This document shows positions 1 to 8,716 of a stretch of 32,547 nt of DNA, piece after piece (within the stretch, counting starts at the first letter, position 1; each line of letters opens with the position of its first letter). The translations under genes were made by a program, and so were the position numbers. The notes beneath the pieces are model-generated. The model saw only the letters and a list, made by a program, of their open reading frames with translations, was not told where the DNA came from and did not search any database. The stretch lies in assembly GCA_021808105.1 (NCBI GenBank), contig JAKBCC010000035.1:1-32547 (forward strand). The letters run 5' to 3'. This DNA is from Planctomycetota bacterium. Its GTDB lineage: Bacteria; Planctomycetota; Phycisphaerae; WQYP01.

Positions 1-1
1 G

Positions 2-730
2 TTCTACTGGGGTGCGTTGAATGCCATGTATCGCTTCGCACAGCGCAAGCATCTGCTGGTCAAACAGCATAATATGATCTGGGGCGAACAGCAGCCGCCA
101 TGGGTCAATGTGCATAATGCGGCGGCGGCGGTGCGGGCGTGGTACGCCGCGTACGCCAAGCATTACAACGGCAAATTCCAATTCATTGATGTCGTCAATG
201 AACCTCTGCACCATCGGCCGAAGTACCAAAAAGGTCTGCCCGGCGGAAATACTAAATGGGGATGGGTGATCTGGGCGTATCAATTAGCCCGGAAAGATTT
301 CCCTCACGCCAAGTTGCTGATTAATGATTATAACATTCTGGGCTATCCTGCCGAGACGGCCAAATATATTCGTCTGATCAAATTATTGCAGCAGCGGCAT
401 TTAATTGACGGCATCGGCTGTCAGGCCCATGGCCTGGAGCATATTAAGTCTTCCGTCATCCGTGCTGATTTGCAGAAGCTTGGATCGCTGGGGCTGGGCA
501 TCTATATCAGCGAGTATGATCTGAACTTTAAAAGCAATCGCAAACAATTGCAGCAGATGAAAACGCAATTTCCGATATTCTGGAATGACCCCATGGTGCG
601 TGGGGTAACCTTCTGGGATTTTAAGCAGGGGCATACGTGGCTGCCTTATACGTATTTGATCCGCAAAAATGGCACGCCGCGACCGGCATTGGTCTGGCTG
701 GAGAATTATCTCCGGGCCGCTGGCCGCTGA
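2..730 (+). CDS. GH10 endo-1,4-beta-xylanase, C-terminal part
   Basis: This is the C-terminal two-thirds or so of a glycoside hydrolase family 10 xylanase, which cuts internal beta-1,4 bonds of the xylan backbone. The frame is open at the window edge, so the start and any signal peptide lie upstream; the first visible codons read FYWGALNAMYRF. The acid/base motif VVNEP is present (Glu codon at 200-202), as is the nucleophile motif YISEYDL (Glu codon at 512-514). The conserved tryptophan region VTFWDF with a later GHTWLPY follows near the end. Both catalytic glutamates are retained, so the enzyme should be active. It heads a xylan block with GH115, UxuA and GH3 genes on the same strand. Assignment to GH10 is firm; fine substrate preference cannot be judged. 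Confidence 0.93.
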   Translation, partial: FYWGALNAMYRFAQRKHLLVKQHNMIWGEQQPPWVNVHNAAAAVRAWYAAYAKHYNGKFQFIDVVNEPLHHRPKYQKGLPGGNTKWGWVIWAYQLARKDFPHAKLLINDYNILGYPAETAKYIRLIKLLQQRHLIDGIGCQAHGLEHIKSSVIRADLQKLGSLGLGIYISEYDLNFKSNRKQLQQMKTQFPIFWNDPMVRGVTFWDFKQGHTWLPYTYLIRKNGTPRPALVWLENYLRAAGR

Positions 731-732
731 GG

Positions 733-829
733 CCTGGAATCTGGAACCTGGAACATGGCAGTGGCACCTGTAACCTGTAACCTGTAACCTATAACCTGTA
801 ACCTATAACCTGTAACCTATAACCTGAAG
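733..829. repeat. Heptamer tandem repeat between xylanase and GH115 genes
   Basis: Eight consecutive 7-bp units fill 767-822: CCTGTAA three times, then CCTATAA and CCTGTAA in alternation, ending in a partial unit. The preceding bases from 733 (CCTGGAA, TCTGGAA, CCTGGAA) look like older, diverged copies of the same heptamer. The array ends only a few bases before the GH115 start. Because the unit is not a multiple of three and lies in the translation-initiation region, copy-number change would alter spacing or leader structure rather than the protein. Confidence 0.85.
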
Positions 830-833
830 CGGA

Positions 834-3398
834 GTGAAGTACTTGGATAGGCGGCGATTTCTTAGGGCAAGTGGTTTGGCGGCGGTTGGGGCGTTGCTGA
901 CCAAACGCGGCGCTGCGCGGGCGGCGGAATCTACGTCCCTCTTAGCACAATGTCGGGTAATGCATCAATGGCCCGCCGGTGCCGGCGATCTCCTGCTGGC
1001 CGGCCCGCACGGCGCGGCGACGATTCTAATAGATCAGCAAGACCATCAGGTGGTGCACATCGCCGGGCGTATGCTCGCGGATGATCTGCGGCGCGTCACG
1101 GGGCACAGGCCGGAGGTTGTCACGCGGGCGAAGCGTCTGGAGACCGCGATTATCATCGGCACGCTGGGGCAAAGTTCATGGGTGGATCAATTGGCGGCAA
1201 AGGGGAAAATTGATGTTGCGGCCATACAAGGCAAATGGGAGGCCAATTTATGGCAGACCGTGGAACGACCTGTTGCCGGTATTGATCGGGCGCTGGTGAT
1301 TGCGGGCAGTGATCGGCGCGGTGCGGCGTATGGCGTGATGGATTTATGCGAGGCGGCCGGCGTTTCGCCCTGGTTCTGGTGGGCGGATGTGCCGGTGAAA
1401 AAAGCGACCGCGGTGGCGGTGACAGCGGGCGTGCGGTATGGGGGCGAACCGGGTGTAAAATATCGGGGCATATTTATTAATGATGAGGATTGGGGATTTG
1501 AACCCTGGGCCGCCAGGACTTTTGATCCAAAAGTGGGGAATGTGGGGCCGAAGACGTATCAGAAGGTGTTTGATCTGATGCTGCGGCTGAAGTTAAATTA
1601 TCTCTGGCCGGCGATGCACAACTGCTCTACGCCGTTTGCGGCAATCCCGGAAAATTCGGTGTTGGCAAATAATTATGCGATTGTCATGGGGTCCTCGCAT
1701 GTGGAGCCGATGCTGGCTAATCCGGTGTCATTTCTCAATGGGAAGAATGCCCGCAAAAACGGCCCGTGGAATTTTGTCACCAACAGCAGAAATATTCTGA
1801 AATTCTGGACGAATTCTGTAACAACGCGCGGTAAATATGAAGCCATCTGGACCGTCGGCATGCGCGGGCCGTATGACAGTCCGCTGGAGGGCGTCCATAC
1901 CCTGGCTCAGGAACGATCCCTGGTGCAGAAAATTTTCGGTATTCAACGGGCGTTGCTGAAGCGCTATGTCACGCGGCGGTGGGGGGCGGTAGCGCAGTGT
2001 TATGTGCCCTATAAGGAAGCGCTGCTGGTCTACAATTCGGGACTTAAAGTACCGCCGGACGTGACTATTATCTGGCCGGACAATAACTTCGGCTATATCC
2101 GGCAGTTCAGCAATCCAGAGCAGCGCAAACACACTGGCGGGGCGGGAGTTTATTACCATATTGAATATTTAGGCGGACCGCATTCCTACTGCTGGCTTAA
2201 CACAACGCCGCCGGCGTTAATGTGGGAGGAACTTAAGAAGGCCTGGGACAATGATTCCAAAACAATATGGGTTATTAATGTCGGCGGCATCAAACCGCGC
2301 GAAATAGGAATGGATTTTGCCGCCCGACTGGCTTGGAATCCCAAGGCATTTGGCCCCGACGCGCAGGAGCGATTTCTCCGGGAATTTGCGGCTAAGGTAT
2401 GCGGCGATCAACACGCCGACGCCATTGCCGCGATGCTTCAGGAATTTTACCGTCTGGGTCAGATACGCAAACCCGAGTCCATGAATCGCCAGTGGGCGGC
2501 GAAACTGCCGATGGCGGAAGTGGAAAAACTCATGGCTCAATATCAGGGCCTGTTCAATATGCAATCGCATCTATATAAGAAGATTTCTGAAGATGGCCGG
2601 GACGCATTCTTTGAGCTTTTTGGTTATCCGGCCCAGATGCTTTCGGCAACGGGGTTGATATTTCTGTATGACCGATTGGCGCATACCGATAAAACCGCAC
2701 GAATAGAACATGAAAAAGCGGTTGCTCATTGGCGGGCGTACATTCAGCGGCAAGTAGCGTGGTACAACAACACATTAGCCAATGGCAAATGGAGCAACTA
2801 CGCCACGATGGGCGGCACGACGTGGAATCCCGCATGGGCAGCGGTGCAGTGGCCGTGGCTGCATAACCAAGCCCAAAGGCATCTGCCGCTGCCGGAGGCC
2901 GTGGGCATGGTGACCGTTTCTGCTTCTGATTTTGTGCACAATCGTGAGGCCGCAGGTGCCGCATGGCGAAAGGTTGCGGGCCTGGGATGGTCAAGCGGTG
3001 CCATGGCCCTGTGGCCGGCGATCCCGGAAAATCAATGGGACCCGCAAACGGGACTAAATAGTGCGCCCCACATGGAATACCACCTCCATGCTCCGGTCGA
3101 ATGTGCCAACGGCGAAGTGGTTTTACATGTATTGCCAACGTACGAATTGTATCCCGGCATGCAACTGCGTTTGGCTATGCGCTGGGACGATTTACCGCCT
3201 CAGGTGCGGGCGGTTCCTTTTGCTTCCAGCGAGACGCGGGTGGTGGGTAACTCTATCCGCAGTGCCGGAGTGCTGGAGAATCATATTCCGCTGCGCTTTG
3301 CGGTGGGGCCTGTTTCCAAAGGTCGGCACCTCTTAACAGTTTACGCCGTTGATCCCGGCATTGTGCTGGATCAAATCACATTGGAGAGCAGTACATGA
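834..3398 (+). CDS. GH115 xylan alpha-1,2-glucuronidase
   Basis: This belongs to glycoside hydrolase family 115, which removes (4-O-methyl-)glucuronic acid from the xylan backbone, including internal positions. The N-terminus has a twin-arginine motif (DRRRFLRASG) and a hydrophobic stretch, so export by Tat is expected. The family core is clear from the VKYRGIFINDEDWG segment, followed by the GPKTYQKVFDLMLRLKLNYLWPAMH region and GIKPREIGMDF. At 854 residues it is full length for the family, including the C-terminal accessory domain. The start is uncertain: GTG at 834 sits directly on the purine-rich GGAG, whereas TTG at 843 has GGAG at 831-834 with good spacing, and an in-frame stop at 825 excludes anything earlier. 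The glucuronate released would feed UxaC and UxuA, both in this window. Confidence 0.93.
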   Translation: MKYLDRRRFLRASGLAAVGALLTKRGAARAAESTSLLAQCRVMHQWPAGAGDLLLAGPHGAATILIDQQDHQVVHIAGRMLADDLRRVTGHRPEVVTRAKRLETAIIIGTLGQSSWVDQLAAKGKIDVAAIQGKWEANLWQTVERPVAGIDRALVIAGSDRRGAAYGVMDLCEAAGVSPWFWWADVPVKKATAVAVTAGVRYGGEPGVKYRGIFINDEDWGFEPWAARTFDPKVGNVGPKTYQKVFDLMLRLKLNYLWPAMHNCSTPFAAIPENSVLANNYAIVMGSSHVEPMLANPVSFLNGKNARKNGPWNFVTNSRNILKFWTNSVTTRGKYEAIWTVGMRGPYDSPLEGVHTLAQERSLVQKIFGIQRALLKRYVTRRWGAVAQCYVPYKEALLVYNSGLKVPPDVTIIWPDNNFGYIRQFSNPEQRKHTGGAGVYYHIEYLGGPHSYCWLNTTPPALMWEELKKAWDNDSKTIWVINVGGIKPREIGMDFAARLAWNPKAFGPDAQERFLREFAAKVCGDQHADAIAAMLQEFYRLGQIRKPESMNRQWAAKLPMAEVEKLMAQYQGLFNMQSHLYKKISEDGRDAFFELFGYPAQMLSATGLIFLYDRLAHTDKTARIEHEKAVAHWRAYIQRQVAWYNNTLANGKWSNYATMGGTTWNPAWAAVQWPWLHNQAQRHLPLPEAVGMVTVSASDFVHNREAAGAAWRKVAGLGWSSGAMALWPAIPENQWDPQTGLNSAPHMEYHLHAPVECANGEVVLHVLPTYELYPGMQLRLAMRWDDLPPQVRAVPFASSETRVVGNSIRSAGVLENHIPLRFAVGPVSKGRHLLTVYAVDPGIVLDQITLESST

Positions 3399-3496
3399 TA
3401 TTAAAACGCCTCACGTTTGATAATTTGTATTATGCCCATGCGCCGAAATTATTTAAATGGAAAACGCCACCAGCACCGACGCAGGAGAATCCATGA
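3395..3496 (+). CDS. Possible 33-residue ORF coupled to both neighbours
   Basis: I do not recognise this product and assign no function. The reading frame encodes 33 residues starting MILKRLTFDNLYYAHAPKLF and ending QENP. Its ATG shares an ATGA overlap with the stop of the GH115 gene (3395-3398), and its own TGA shares a second ATGA with the start of uxuA (3493-3496). A GGAG at 3383-3386 lies eight bases before the ATG. The arrangement would let ribosomes pass from GH115 through this ORF into uxuA, so it could be a coupling leader, a small protein or a chance frame. The peptide is basic and has no transmembrane segment. Confidence 0.4.
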   Translation: MILKRLTFDNLYYAHAPKLFKWKTPPAPTQENP

Positions 3497-4560
3497 AACT
3501 TGGTCTGGGGCTATACCGCCACGCGTTAACACCGGAAAACTTCCGTTTTGCCCGGCAGTGCGGGTGCACGCATATTGTTGCCCACCTGGTGGATTATTTT
3601 AATGGCGGCGCACACAGCAAAGCGGATGATCAACCCACCGGCGGTAAACAGGGTTGGGGGTACGCGGGCGACCGCGATAAGCTCTGGTCGCTGGAGGAAC
3701 TTGCGTCGTTGGTAAAAGCGGCGGCGCAGGAGGGTTTGGAGATCGCGGCCATTGAAAACTTTGATCCCGCTCATTGGTATGACGTGCTGCTCGATGGCCC
3801 GAAACGCGGTGAGCAGATGGAGGGTCTAAAAACTATTATTCGGCGAATGGGGCAGGCTGGAATTCCCTGCATGGGGTACAACTTCAGTTTGGCCGGCGTG
3901 GCCGGGCGAATCAGCGGGCCGTTTGCCCGTGGACATGCTGTCGCCGTGGGCGTGGAAGCTGGGGACAATACACCGATCCCCAATGGTATGGTATGGAATA
4001 TGGTGTATGATCCGCTGGCCCCGTCCGGGACCATGGCGGAAATAACCGCGGATGAACTCTGGCTGCGCGCCAAGCGATTCCTGGATGAGCTATTGCCCGT
4101 TGCGCAAGAAGCCGGCGTGCAACTGGCTGCACATCCGGATGATCCGCCGTTTGCCACGCTGCGAAACACGCCCCGACTGGTGTATCAACCGGCACTGTAT
4201 CAGAAACTGCTGGATTTGAATTCAAGCCCCTGCAACGGCTTGGAGTTTTGCATCGGATCCATCGCGGAAATGACGCAGGGGGATGTTTATGAAGCAGCGG
4301 ATCAATACAGTCGGCAGGGGAAGATCTGTTATGTCCATCTGCGAAATGTCCGGGGGAAAATTCCCAGTTATCGTGAAACATTTATTGATGAAGGCGATGT
4401 CGATATCCTGCGGGTGCTGCGAATTCTCCAAAAAAATGATTTTGACGGAGTCTTGATTCCCGATCACGCGCCGCAGATGTCCTGCAGTGCGCCGTGGCAC
4501 GCGGGAATGGCGTACGCATTAGGATATATTAATGCGGCCTTGGCGGCGATACGGGCTTAA
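3493..4560 (+). CDS. uxuA: D-mannonate dehydratase
   Basis: UxuA converts D-mannonate to 2-keto-3-deoxy-D-gluconate in the cytoplasm, the last step before KDG phosphorylation in hexuronate catabolism. The protein starts MKLGLGLYRHALTPENFRFA and carries the family's metal-binding and active-site regions AAHPDDPP, CYVHLRNVRG and a late PDHAPQM. With 355 residues it matches the shorter non-enterobacterial UxuA form. I chose ATG 3493 because AGGAG lies at 3483-3487; an ATG in frame at 3457 would add 12 residues that do not look like the family. It has no signal peptide. Its position behind the alpha-glucuronidase ties release of glucuronate to its catabolism. Confidence 0.93.
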   Translation: MKLGLGLYRHALTPENFRFARQCGCTHIVAHLVDYFNGGAHSKADDQPTGGKQGWGYAGDRDKLWSLEELASLVKAAAQEGLEIAAIENFDPAHWYDVLLDGPKRGEQMEGLKTIIRRMGQAGIPCMGYNFSLAGVAGRISGPFARGHAVAVGVEAGDNTPIPNGMVWNMVYDPLAPSGTMAEITADELWLRAKRFLDELLPVAQEAGVQLAAHPDDPPFATLRNTPRLVYQPALYQKLLDLNSSPCNGLEFCIGSIAEMTQGDVYEAADQYSRQGKICYVHLRNVRGKIPSYRETFIDEGDVDILRVLRILQKNDFDGVLIPDHAPQMSCSAPWHAGMAYALGYINAALAAIRA

Positions 4561-4611
4561 GGCCCCTGCAGCCGTGGTACAAATGGTATTGCAATTGCTC
4601 AGGAGATTTTT

Positions 4612-7314
4612 ATGTCAGATGAAACTACTAATCCAATCGCAAAAATAAGCCGGCGGAGGTTTATTTCCGCTGCGACCGCCGGCACCATGCTGGCATCGCT
4701 GCGGCCGCGCATCGGCGGCCTTGCCGACGGCGATCCTGCCGTAGCACTGCCGCAGCCGCCGGCCGCCACGGTGGGCATTTCGCCGCAGGCGTATGAAAGA
4801 GCCGCACGCCGTGCCTCCGCTCTGGTGGCTCGGATGACGTTAGCGGAAAAAGCCGGGCAAATGGGCAACACCGCCCCGGCGATTAAACATTTGGGATTGC
4901 CCGCCTATCAATATTGGCATGAAGCATTGCATGGTCTGCTGCGCGGTGGGCCGTGCACAAGTTTCCCCGTGCCCCTGGCCATGGCTAATTCCTGGAACCC
5001 GGCGCTGGCGCTAAAAGCGTACACTGCGGTATCTGATGAGGCACGCGCTTACCATAATAAACATGGCACGGCGTTGGCTTATTATTCGCCGCAAACACTT
5101 AATACAGCTAAGGACCCGCGCTGGGGTCGCATTGATGAAACCCTCGGGGAAGATCCGCATCTCATGGGCACGATGGTGGCGGCCGTGGTGCAGGGCATGC
5201 AGGGGGATAATCCCAATTTTCTAAAAACCGTCTGCTGTGCGAAGCATTTCATCTGCAATGAAACCGATGATGATCGCCATACCACATCCGCCAGTGTCAA
5301 TTCCCGCAGTTTCTGGGAATATTATACACGTCCCTTCCGCAGTGCTGTCGATGCCGGCGTATTTACTGTGATGGGATCTTACAATGAAATTAACGGTATT
5401 CCCTGTTGCGCGGATCGATTCTTATTAACGGACCTGCTGCGCCACCGCTGGGGTTTCCGAGGTTATGTCACTTCGGATTGCGACGCGGTTGGGGATATCT
5501 ATCAGACGCATCATTATGTTCCCACCGGCGAACAGGCCGCGGCGTTGGCCGTGCAGGCGGGGTGTGATCTGAACTGCGGATTCGCATGGGGTACGTATCA
5601 GAAGTTTTTGCCGCGGGCGGTAGCGCTGGAACTGGTCAGCCAAGCTGATATTGACCAGGCTTTAACGCGGATTCTTACGGCGCGATTTCTGTTCGGCGAG
5701 TTTGATGATCCGAATGTTGTGCCGTACAACACCATTGCCTTTAATGTTGTTGACAGCCCGGAGCATCGAAAACTGGCCCTGGAAGCCGGGCGGGAATCTC
5801 TGGTCCTGCTGAAAAACGACGGGAAAATCCTTCCCTTGAACAAGGCAAAAATTAAAAAAGTTGCGGTGATTGGCCCGATGGCGGATCGCTGTGCACTGGG
5901 CGGCTACAGCGGCGGCCCGTTTGTGCATGTATCGCCACTGGATGGCATCGCGGCTGCACTAGGCTCGCCAAGATCACAAAATCGCATCGACGCCATCAAC
6001 TTTTCCTCCATTGACTGGAGCTACAAATTCTTTAATTGTGTGCTGCCGGACGCCACGCTGGGCTTGATGCAAAATGGTTTCTACGTGCAGCTACCTGCTG
6101 CGGATTTCACCGGGCGAACCAGTGTTACGGCCCGGGCAAGTTGTGCGTCCACCGGCGGCGTGGTGGAAGTCCGAATGGACAGCCCGACCGGTGAAGTTGC
6201 GGCGCGAATTAAAATTAAACCCACCGGCGGATGGGATGCTTTTCAGGAATTTTCCGCCCCGATTCACAACGCTTCCGGCTGGCATTCCATCTACCTGGTA
6301 TTTACCGGCAACGTCGACCAGAAAGATCTCTTTCATCTTGAGTATATTGAATTGCTGCCATTGGAGCGTCCGAAAGCCGGCCGCGTGCAGGTGGAATTCG
6401 TGCGCGGCTGCACCGTGCAGGGGCCGGCAAATAAGCAATGGCTGAAAAAGGCGGCCCAGGCGGCGAAAGAAGCGGATGTTGTATTTCTGGTTCTCGGCAC
6501 GGATCAGACCATTGATCATGAGCAGTTAGATCGTCAGGATATTGTGCTTCCCGGTGCCCAGCATGATCTGGCGCAAGTGGTGCACAAGGCCAATGCCAAT
6601 ACCGTGCTAATACTTTCCGCCAACTGCCCCGTCGCCGTCCCCTGGGAGGATGAGCATTTCCCGGCAATTCTTTGCGCCCTGTGCGCTGGCCAATCGCAGG
6701 GAACCGCCATCGCCGATGCTATATTCGGTGGCTACAATCCGGGCGGCAAATTGGCGGAAACATGGTATCGCAGTCTGCGCCAATTGCCGGGCTTTCATGA
6801 TTACGACATTATCAATGATCGCACCTACATGTATTTCCGCGGGCGCTGTTTATATCCCTTCGGCTTTGGTTTAAGTTACAGCACCTTTGAATTCAGCAAT
6901 ATAACAATGGATGCCATGTCGCTGGCGGCGGGCAGTTCTGTAAGGGTTTCCGCGACGGTAACCAACACCAGCGACGGTCCTGGTTCAGAGGTTGTGCAAT
7001 TTTATGTCACGGCGCCAAAATCCAAAGTGCGTCGTCCCATCAAGCAGTTGGTCGGGTTTCAGCGCGTGCCCTTGGCCGCGCGTGAACGTCGGACGGTCAC
7101 GTTCACGTTGCCCTATAACGATCAGGCCCTGTGGTTCTGGGATGAACGCAAACGCAGATTTGCGCTGGAACCGGGAAAGCTGCAAGTGTTGATCGGCAGT
7201 TCGTCAGCGCATATTCACTTATCGGCGCAGGTGCAACTTGAGCCATGCACAGATGCCACGCTTGGCGCTCCGGAATCTTTGCAGACCGTGATGACACCGC
7301 CGAGCATGACGTGA
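4612..7314 (+). CDS. GH3 beta-xylosidase/beta-glucosidase, Tat-exported
   Basis: This is a large glycoside hydrolase family 3 enzyme, probably a beta-xylosidase that hydrolyses xylo-oligosaccharides made by the neighbouring xylanase. The N-terminus has a Tat motif (SRRRFISAATAG). The GH3 N-domain includes YWHEALHG, the KHFICNE motif and the nucleophile motif GYVTSDCDA with Asp289. The GH3 C-domain is interrupted at roughly residues 455-590 by a beta-rich insert that looks like a CBM6- or PA14-type carbohydrate module. A fibronectin-III-like domain (VTNTSDGPGSEVVQFYV) closes the protein. Total length is 900 residues. ATG 4612 has AGGAG at 4601-4605. It lies 51 bp behind uxuA and probably in the same operon. 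Xylosidase rather than glucosidase is inferred from context. Confidence 0.93.
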   Translation: MSDETTNPIAKISRRRFISAATAGTMLASLRPRIGGLADGDPAVALPQPPAATVGISPQAYERAARRASALVARMTLAEKAGQMGNTAPAIKHLGLPAYQYWHEALHGLLRGGPCTSFPVPLAMANSWNPALALKAYTAVSDEARAYHNKHGTALAYYSPQTLNTAKDPRWGRIDETLGEDPHLMGTMVAAVVQGMQGDNPNFLKTVCCAKHFICNETDDDRHTTSASVNSRSFWEYYTRPFRSAVDAGVFTVMGSYNEINGIPCCADRFLLTDLLRHRWGFRGYVTSDCDAVGDIYQTHHYVPTGEQAAALAVQAGCDLNCGFAWGTYQKFLPRAVALELVSQADIDQALTRILTARFLFGEFDDPNVVPYNTIAFNVVDSPEHRKLALEAGRESLVLLKNDGKILPLNKAKIKKVAVIGPMADRCALGGYSGGPFVHVSPLDGIAAALGSPRSQNRIDAINFSSIDWSYKFFNCVLPDATLGLMQNGFYVQLPAADFTGRTSVTARASCASTGGVVEVRMDSPTGEVAARIKIKPTGGWDAFQEFSAPIHNASGWHSIYLVFTGNVDQKDLFHLEYIELLPLERPKAGRVQVEFVRGCTVQGPANKQWLKKAAQAAKEADVVFLVLGTDQTIDHEQLDRQDIVLPGAQHDLAQVVHKANANTVLILSANCPVAVPWEDEHFPAILCALCAGQSQGTAIADAIFGGYNPGGKLAETWYRSLRQLPGFHDYDIINDRTYMYFRGRCLYPFGFGLSYSTFEFSNITMDAMSLAAGSSVRVSATVTNTSDGPGSEVVQFYVTAPKSKVRRPIKQLVGFQRVPLAARERRTVTFTLPYNDQALWFWDERKRRFALEPGKLQVLIGSSSAHIHLSAQVQLEPCTDATLGAPESLQTVMTPPSMT

Positions 7315-7377
7315 CGGGTAAGCACAACGCGGTAGCGTTTGGGACTTTGCCGGCGCGACTGTTGCTTCTGATGGGCA

Positions 7378-7680
7378 CTATGCGGCATCGGGTGGGCGAA
7401 TAATATCCTGTAAGGCGGTTACATGATCTTCAAAGGCTCGCCGGCCGGTGCGGGTGGCGCTTAAATAGGTCACCGGCTTGCGGCCCAGGAATGCTTTTCG
7501 GGCTGAAATGTAGCGGGCTGCGGTGAGTTTATCCAGATGCGAGCCTAAGTTGCCATCGGTGCAACCCAGGCGGCCGCGCAGGAAAGTGAATTCAACTTCC
7601 GCATCCGCACCCGACGCCAGCAGCGCCGCCATGATTTTCAGCCGAACCGGCTGGTGAATGATTTCATCTATTTGCGGCAT
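7378..7680 (-). CDS. Winged-helix transcriptional regulator (HTH_34/ArsR-like)
   Basis: A 100-residue DNA-binding protein consisting of one winged-helix domain. It starts MPQIDEIIHQPVRLKIMAAL, the usual opening helix of this family, followed by the recognition-helix region DGNLGSHLDKL and the wing FLGRKPVTYLSATRTGR. It is the third gene of a minus-strand operon: its SD (GAGGTGA) overlaps the TGA of the upstream membrane-protein gene, with only four bases between the frames, so translation is probably coupled. Small regulators placed this way often repress their own operon; the palindromes at 8571-8597 are the obvious candidate target. It converges with the GH3 gene, which ends at 7314. Confidence 0.85.
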   Translation of the reverse strand: MPQIDEIIHQPVRLKIMAALLASGADAEVEFTFLRGRLGCTDGNLGSHLDKLTAARYISARKAFLGRKPVTYLSATRTGRRAFEDHVTALQDIIRPPDAA

Positions 7681-7684
7681 AGTG

Positions 7685-8266
7685 TCACCTCGCCCGGAGG
7701 GTCAGAAAAATGCCGGTCGCCAGAAGCGTTAATCCGCCAGATACGCCCATCCATACGTTGAGCACCTGCGGCTTATTTTCAAACAGAACGAATCCGGCGA
7801 TGGCCAGAAGCGTCACGCCGGCACCCAGCCAGACCATAAATGACATGCGCGCCAATAAGCCGATAGCCACATAGGCAAACATGATCAATGTCACAATGAA
7901 CACCACCGCGCGGGCATTTCCGGCCGGTGCCAGGAGATACATCCAGAAGCAGCCGTAAGCCAGAAAGGCCGCCCAAAACCAGAGCACGCGCGAACGCATA
8001 ATCCCCGCTGATTTGCAGCGAATGCTGGTATTGGATCGTCGCCCTGCCAGGGCGCTACCCGCCAAGCCGATGGCGTCCCCAATTAACCATATCCAACCGC
8101 TGTGGCTGGGAACCAGGGCCGTCAGCGGAAAACAAATCAGCCAGATGATGCCCCACAGAATGAGCGTCGGCCCGATTCGCCGGTACATGCTGTGGTTGCG
8201 CATAAGCTCGGCCATGGTATCGGTCTGTCCCAGCAAGTCCTTGGCTTCTTGTGGTGTCACGTCCAT
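7685..8266 (-). CDS. Multi-span membrane protein of unknown function
   Basis: A 193-residue protein with a soluble N-terminal segment of about 30 residues (VTPQEAKDLLGQTDTMAELM) followed by about six hydrophobic spans, among them TLILWGIIWLICFPLTAL, VLWFWAAFLAYGCFWMYLL and a C-terminal pair ending TGIFLTLRAR. There is no catalytic motif I recognise. ATG at 8266 has AGGAG at 8274-8278 in the right position. It is the middle gene of the operon with a zinc-ribbon membrane protein upstream and a winged-helix regulator downstream. Membrane proteins paired with a small HTH regulator are common in planctomycetes and acidobacteria, but their role is not established; an envelope-stress or sensing function would be a guess. 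Confidence 0.8.
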   Translation of the reverse strand: MDVTPQEAKDLLGQTDTMAELMRNHSMYRRIGPTLILWGIIWLICFPLTALVPSHSGWIWLIGDAIGLAGSALAGRRSNTSIRCKSAGIMRSRVLWFWAAFLAYGCFWMYLLAPAGNARAVVFIVTLIMFAYVAIGLLARMSFMVWLGAGVTLLAIAGFVLFENKPQVLNVWMGVSGGLTLLATGIFLTLRAR

Positions 8267-8283
8267 AAGTATTCTCCTTTAGA

Positions 8284-8523
8284 TTAAAACAGTGGAAACT
8301 TTTTACAGTTGCGGCACCACATGGCTTTTCCCAATGTGGCCCATACGATCAAATAAGCCCCGACGATTACCAGCAGTATCGCCGGCACCAATAAAGCCGG
8401 CACCACCAGCGCGAAAGCCGCCACGGTAATCATGGCACCACCAACCGCCAGCAGCAGCACCCGATTCTTTCGCAGTAATTCCATTCCGCAAGTTGGACAT
8501 TGCTCCGACAGGCTCCTGGGCAT
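8284..8523 (-). CDS. Small zinc-ribbon membrane protein
   Basis: A 79-residue protein with a CPTCGMEL motif near the N-terminus, two closely spaced hydrophobic spans (VLLLAVGGAMITVAAFALVV and a second at about residues 44-62), and a C-terminal WCRNC motif. The two CxxC pairs flank the membrane hairpin and could form one zinc ribbon on the cytoplasmic face. I chose ATG 8523 because AAGGA lies seven bases upstream; ATG 8538 is possible (adds MKDLL). The same frame remains open to 8847, but that extension crosses the promoter and operator and is unlikely to be translated. It is the first gene of the three-gene minus-strand operon. Function unknown. Confidence 0.7.
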   Translation of the reverse strand: MPRSLSEQCPTCGMELLRKNRVLLLAVGGAMITVAAFALVVPALLVPAILLVIVGAYLIVWATLGKAMWCRNCKKFPLF

Positions 8524-8570
8524 AAGAAGGTCCTTCATAAATTCCTGCAATCGCTGCTCGCAGCGATAAG

Positions 8571-8610
8571 CTCTGTATAACAGAGTACTCTGTATAAAAA
8601 CAAAAGTCAA
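8571..8610 (-). promoter_or_regulatory. Promoter with tandem palindromic operator
   Basis: On the minus strand TTGACT (8610-8605) is followed after 17 bases by TACTCT (8587-8582), a plausible sigma70 promoter for the downstream operon. Two overlapping inverted repeats cover the -10 and start region: CTCTGT-ATA-ACAGAG at 8571-8585 and the perfect palindrome ACAGAGTACTCTGT at 8580-8593. A direct repeat CTCTGTATAA occurs at 8571-8580 and 8588-8597. Such tandem dyads over a promoter are typical of repressor sites. The operon's own winged-helix protein is the likely ligand, which is inference. Confidence 0.55.
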
Positions 8611-8716
8611 GCGGAAAACTGGTTCTTCCGAAAATTCATGCAACTGATTGGCAACATGGAAGACAAAACGATGGTTTTTTGAGAAAATAGAGCCGGATGA
8701 AAAAAGAGACCGCGAA

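Noticed and set aside
2554..3138. 194-residue minus-strand frame within the GH115 gene
   Set aside because: Shadow of the real gene; low-complexity composition and no initiation signal.
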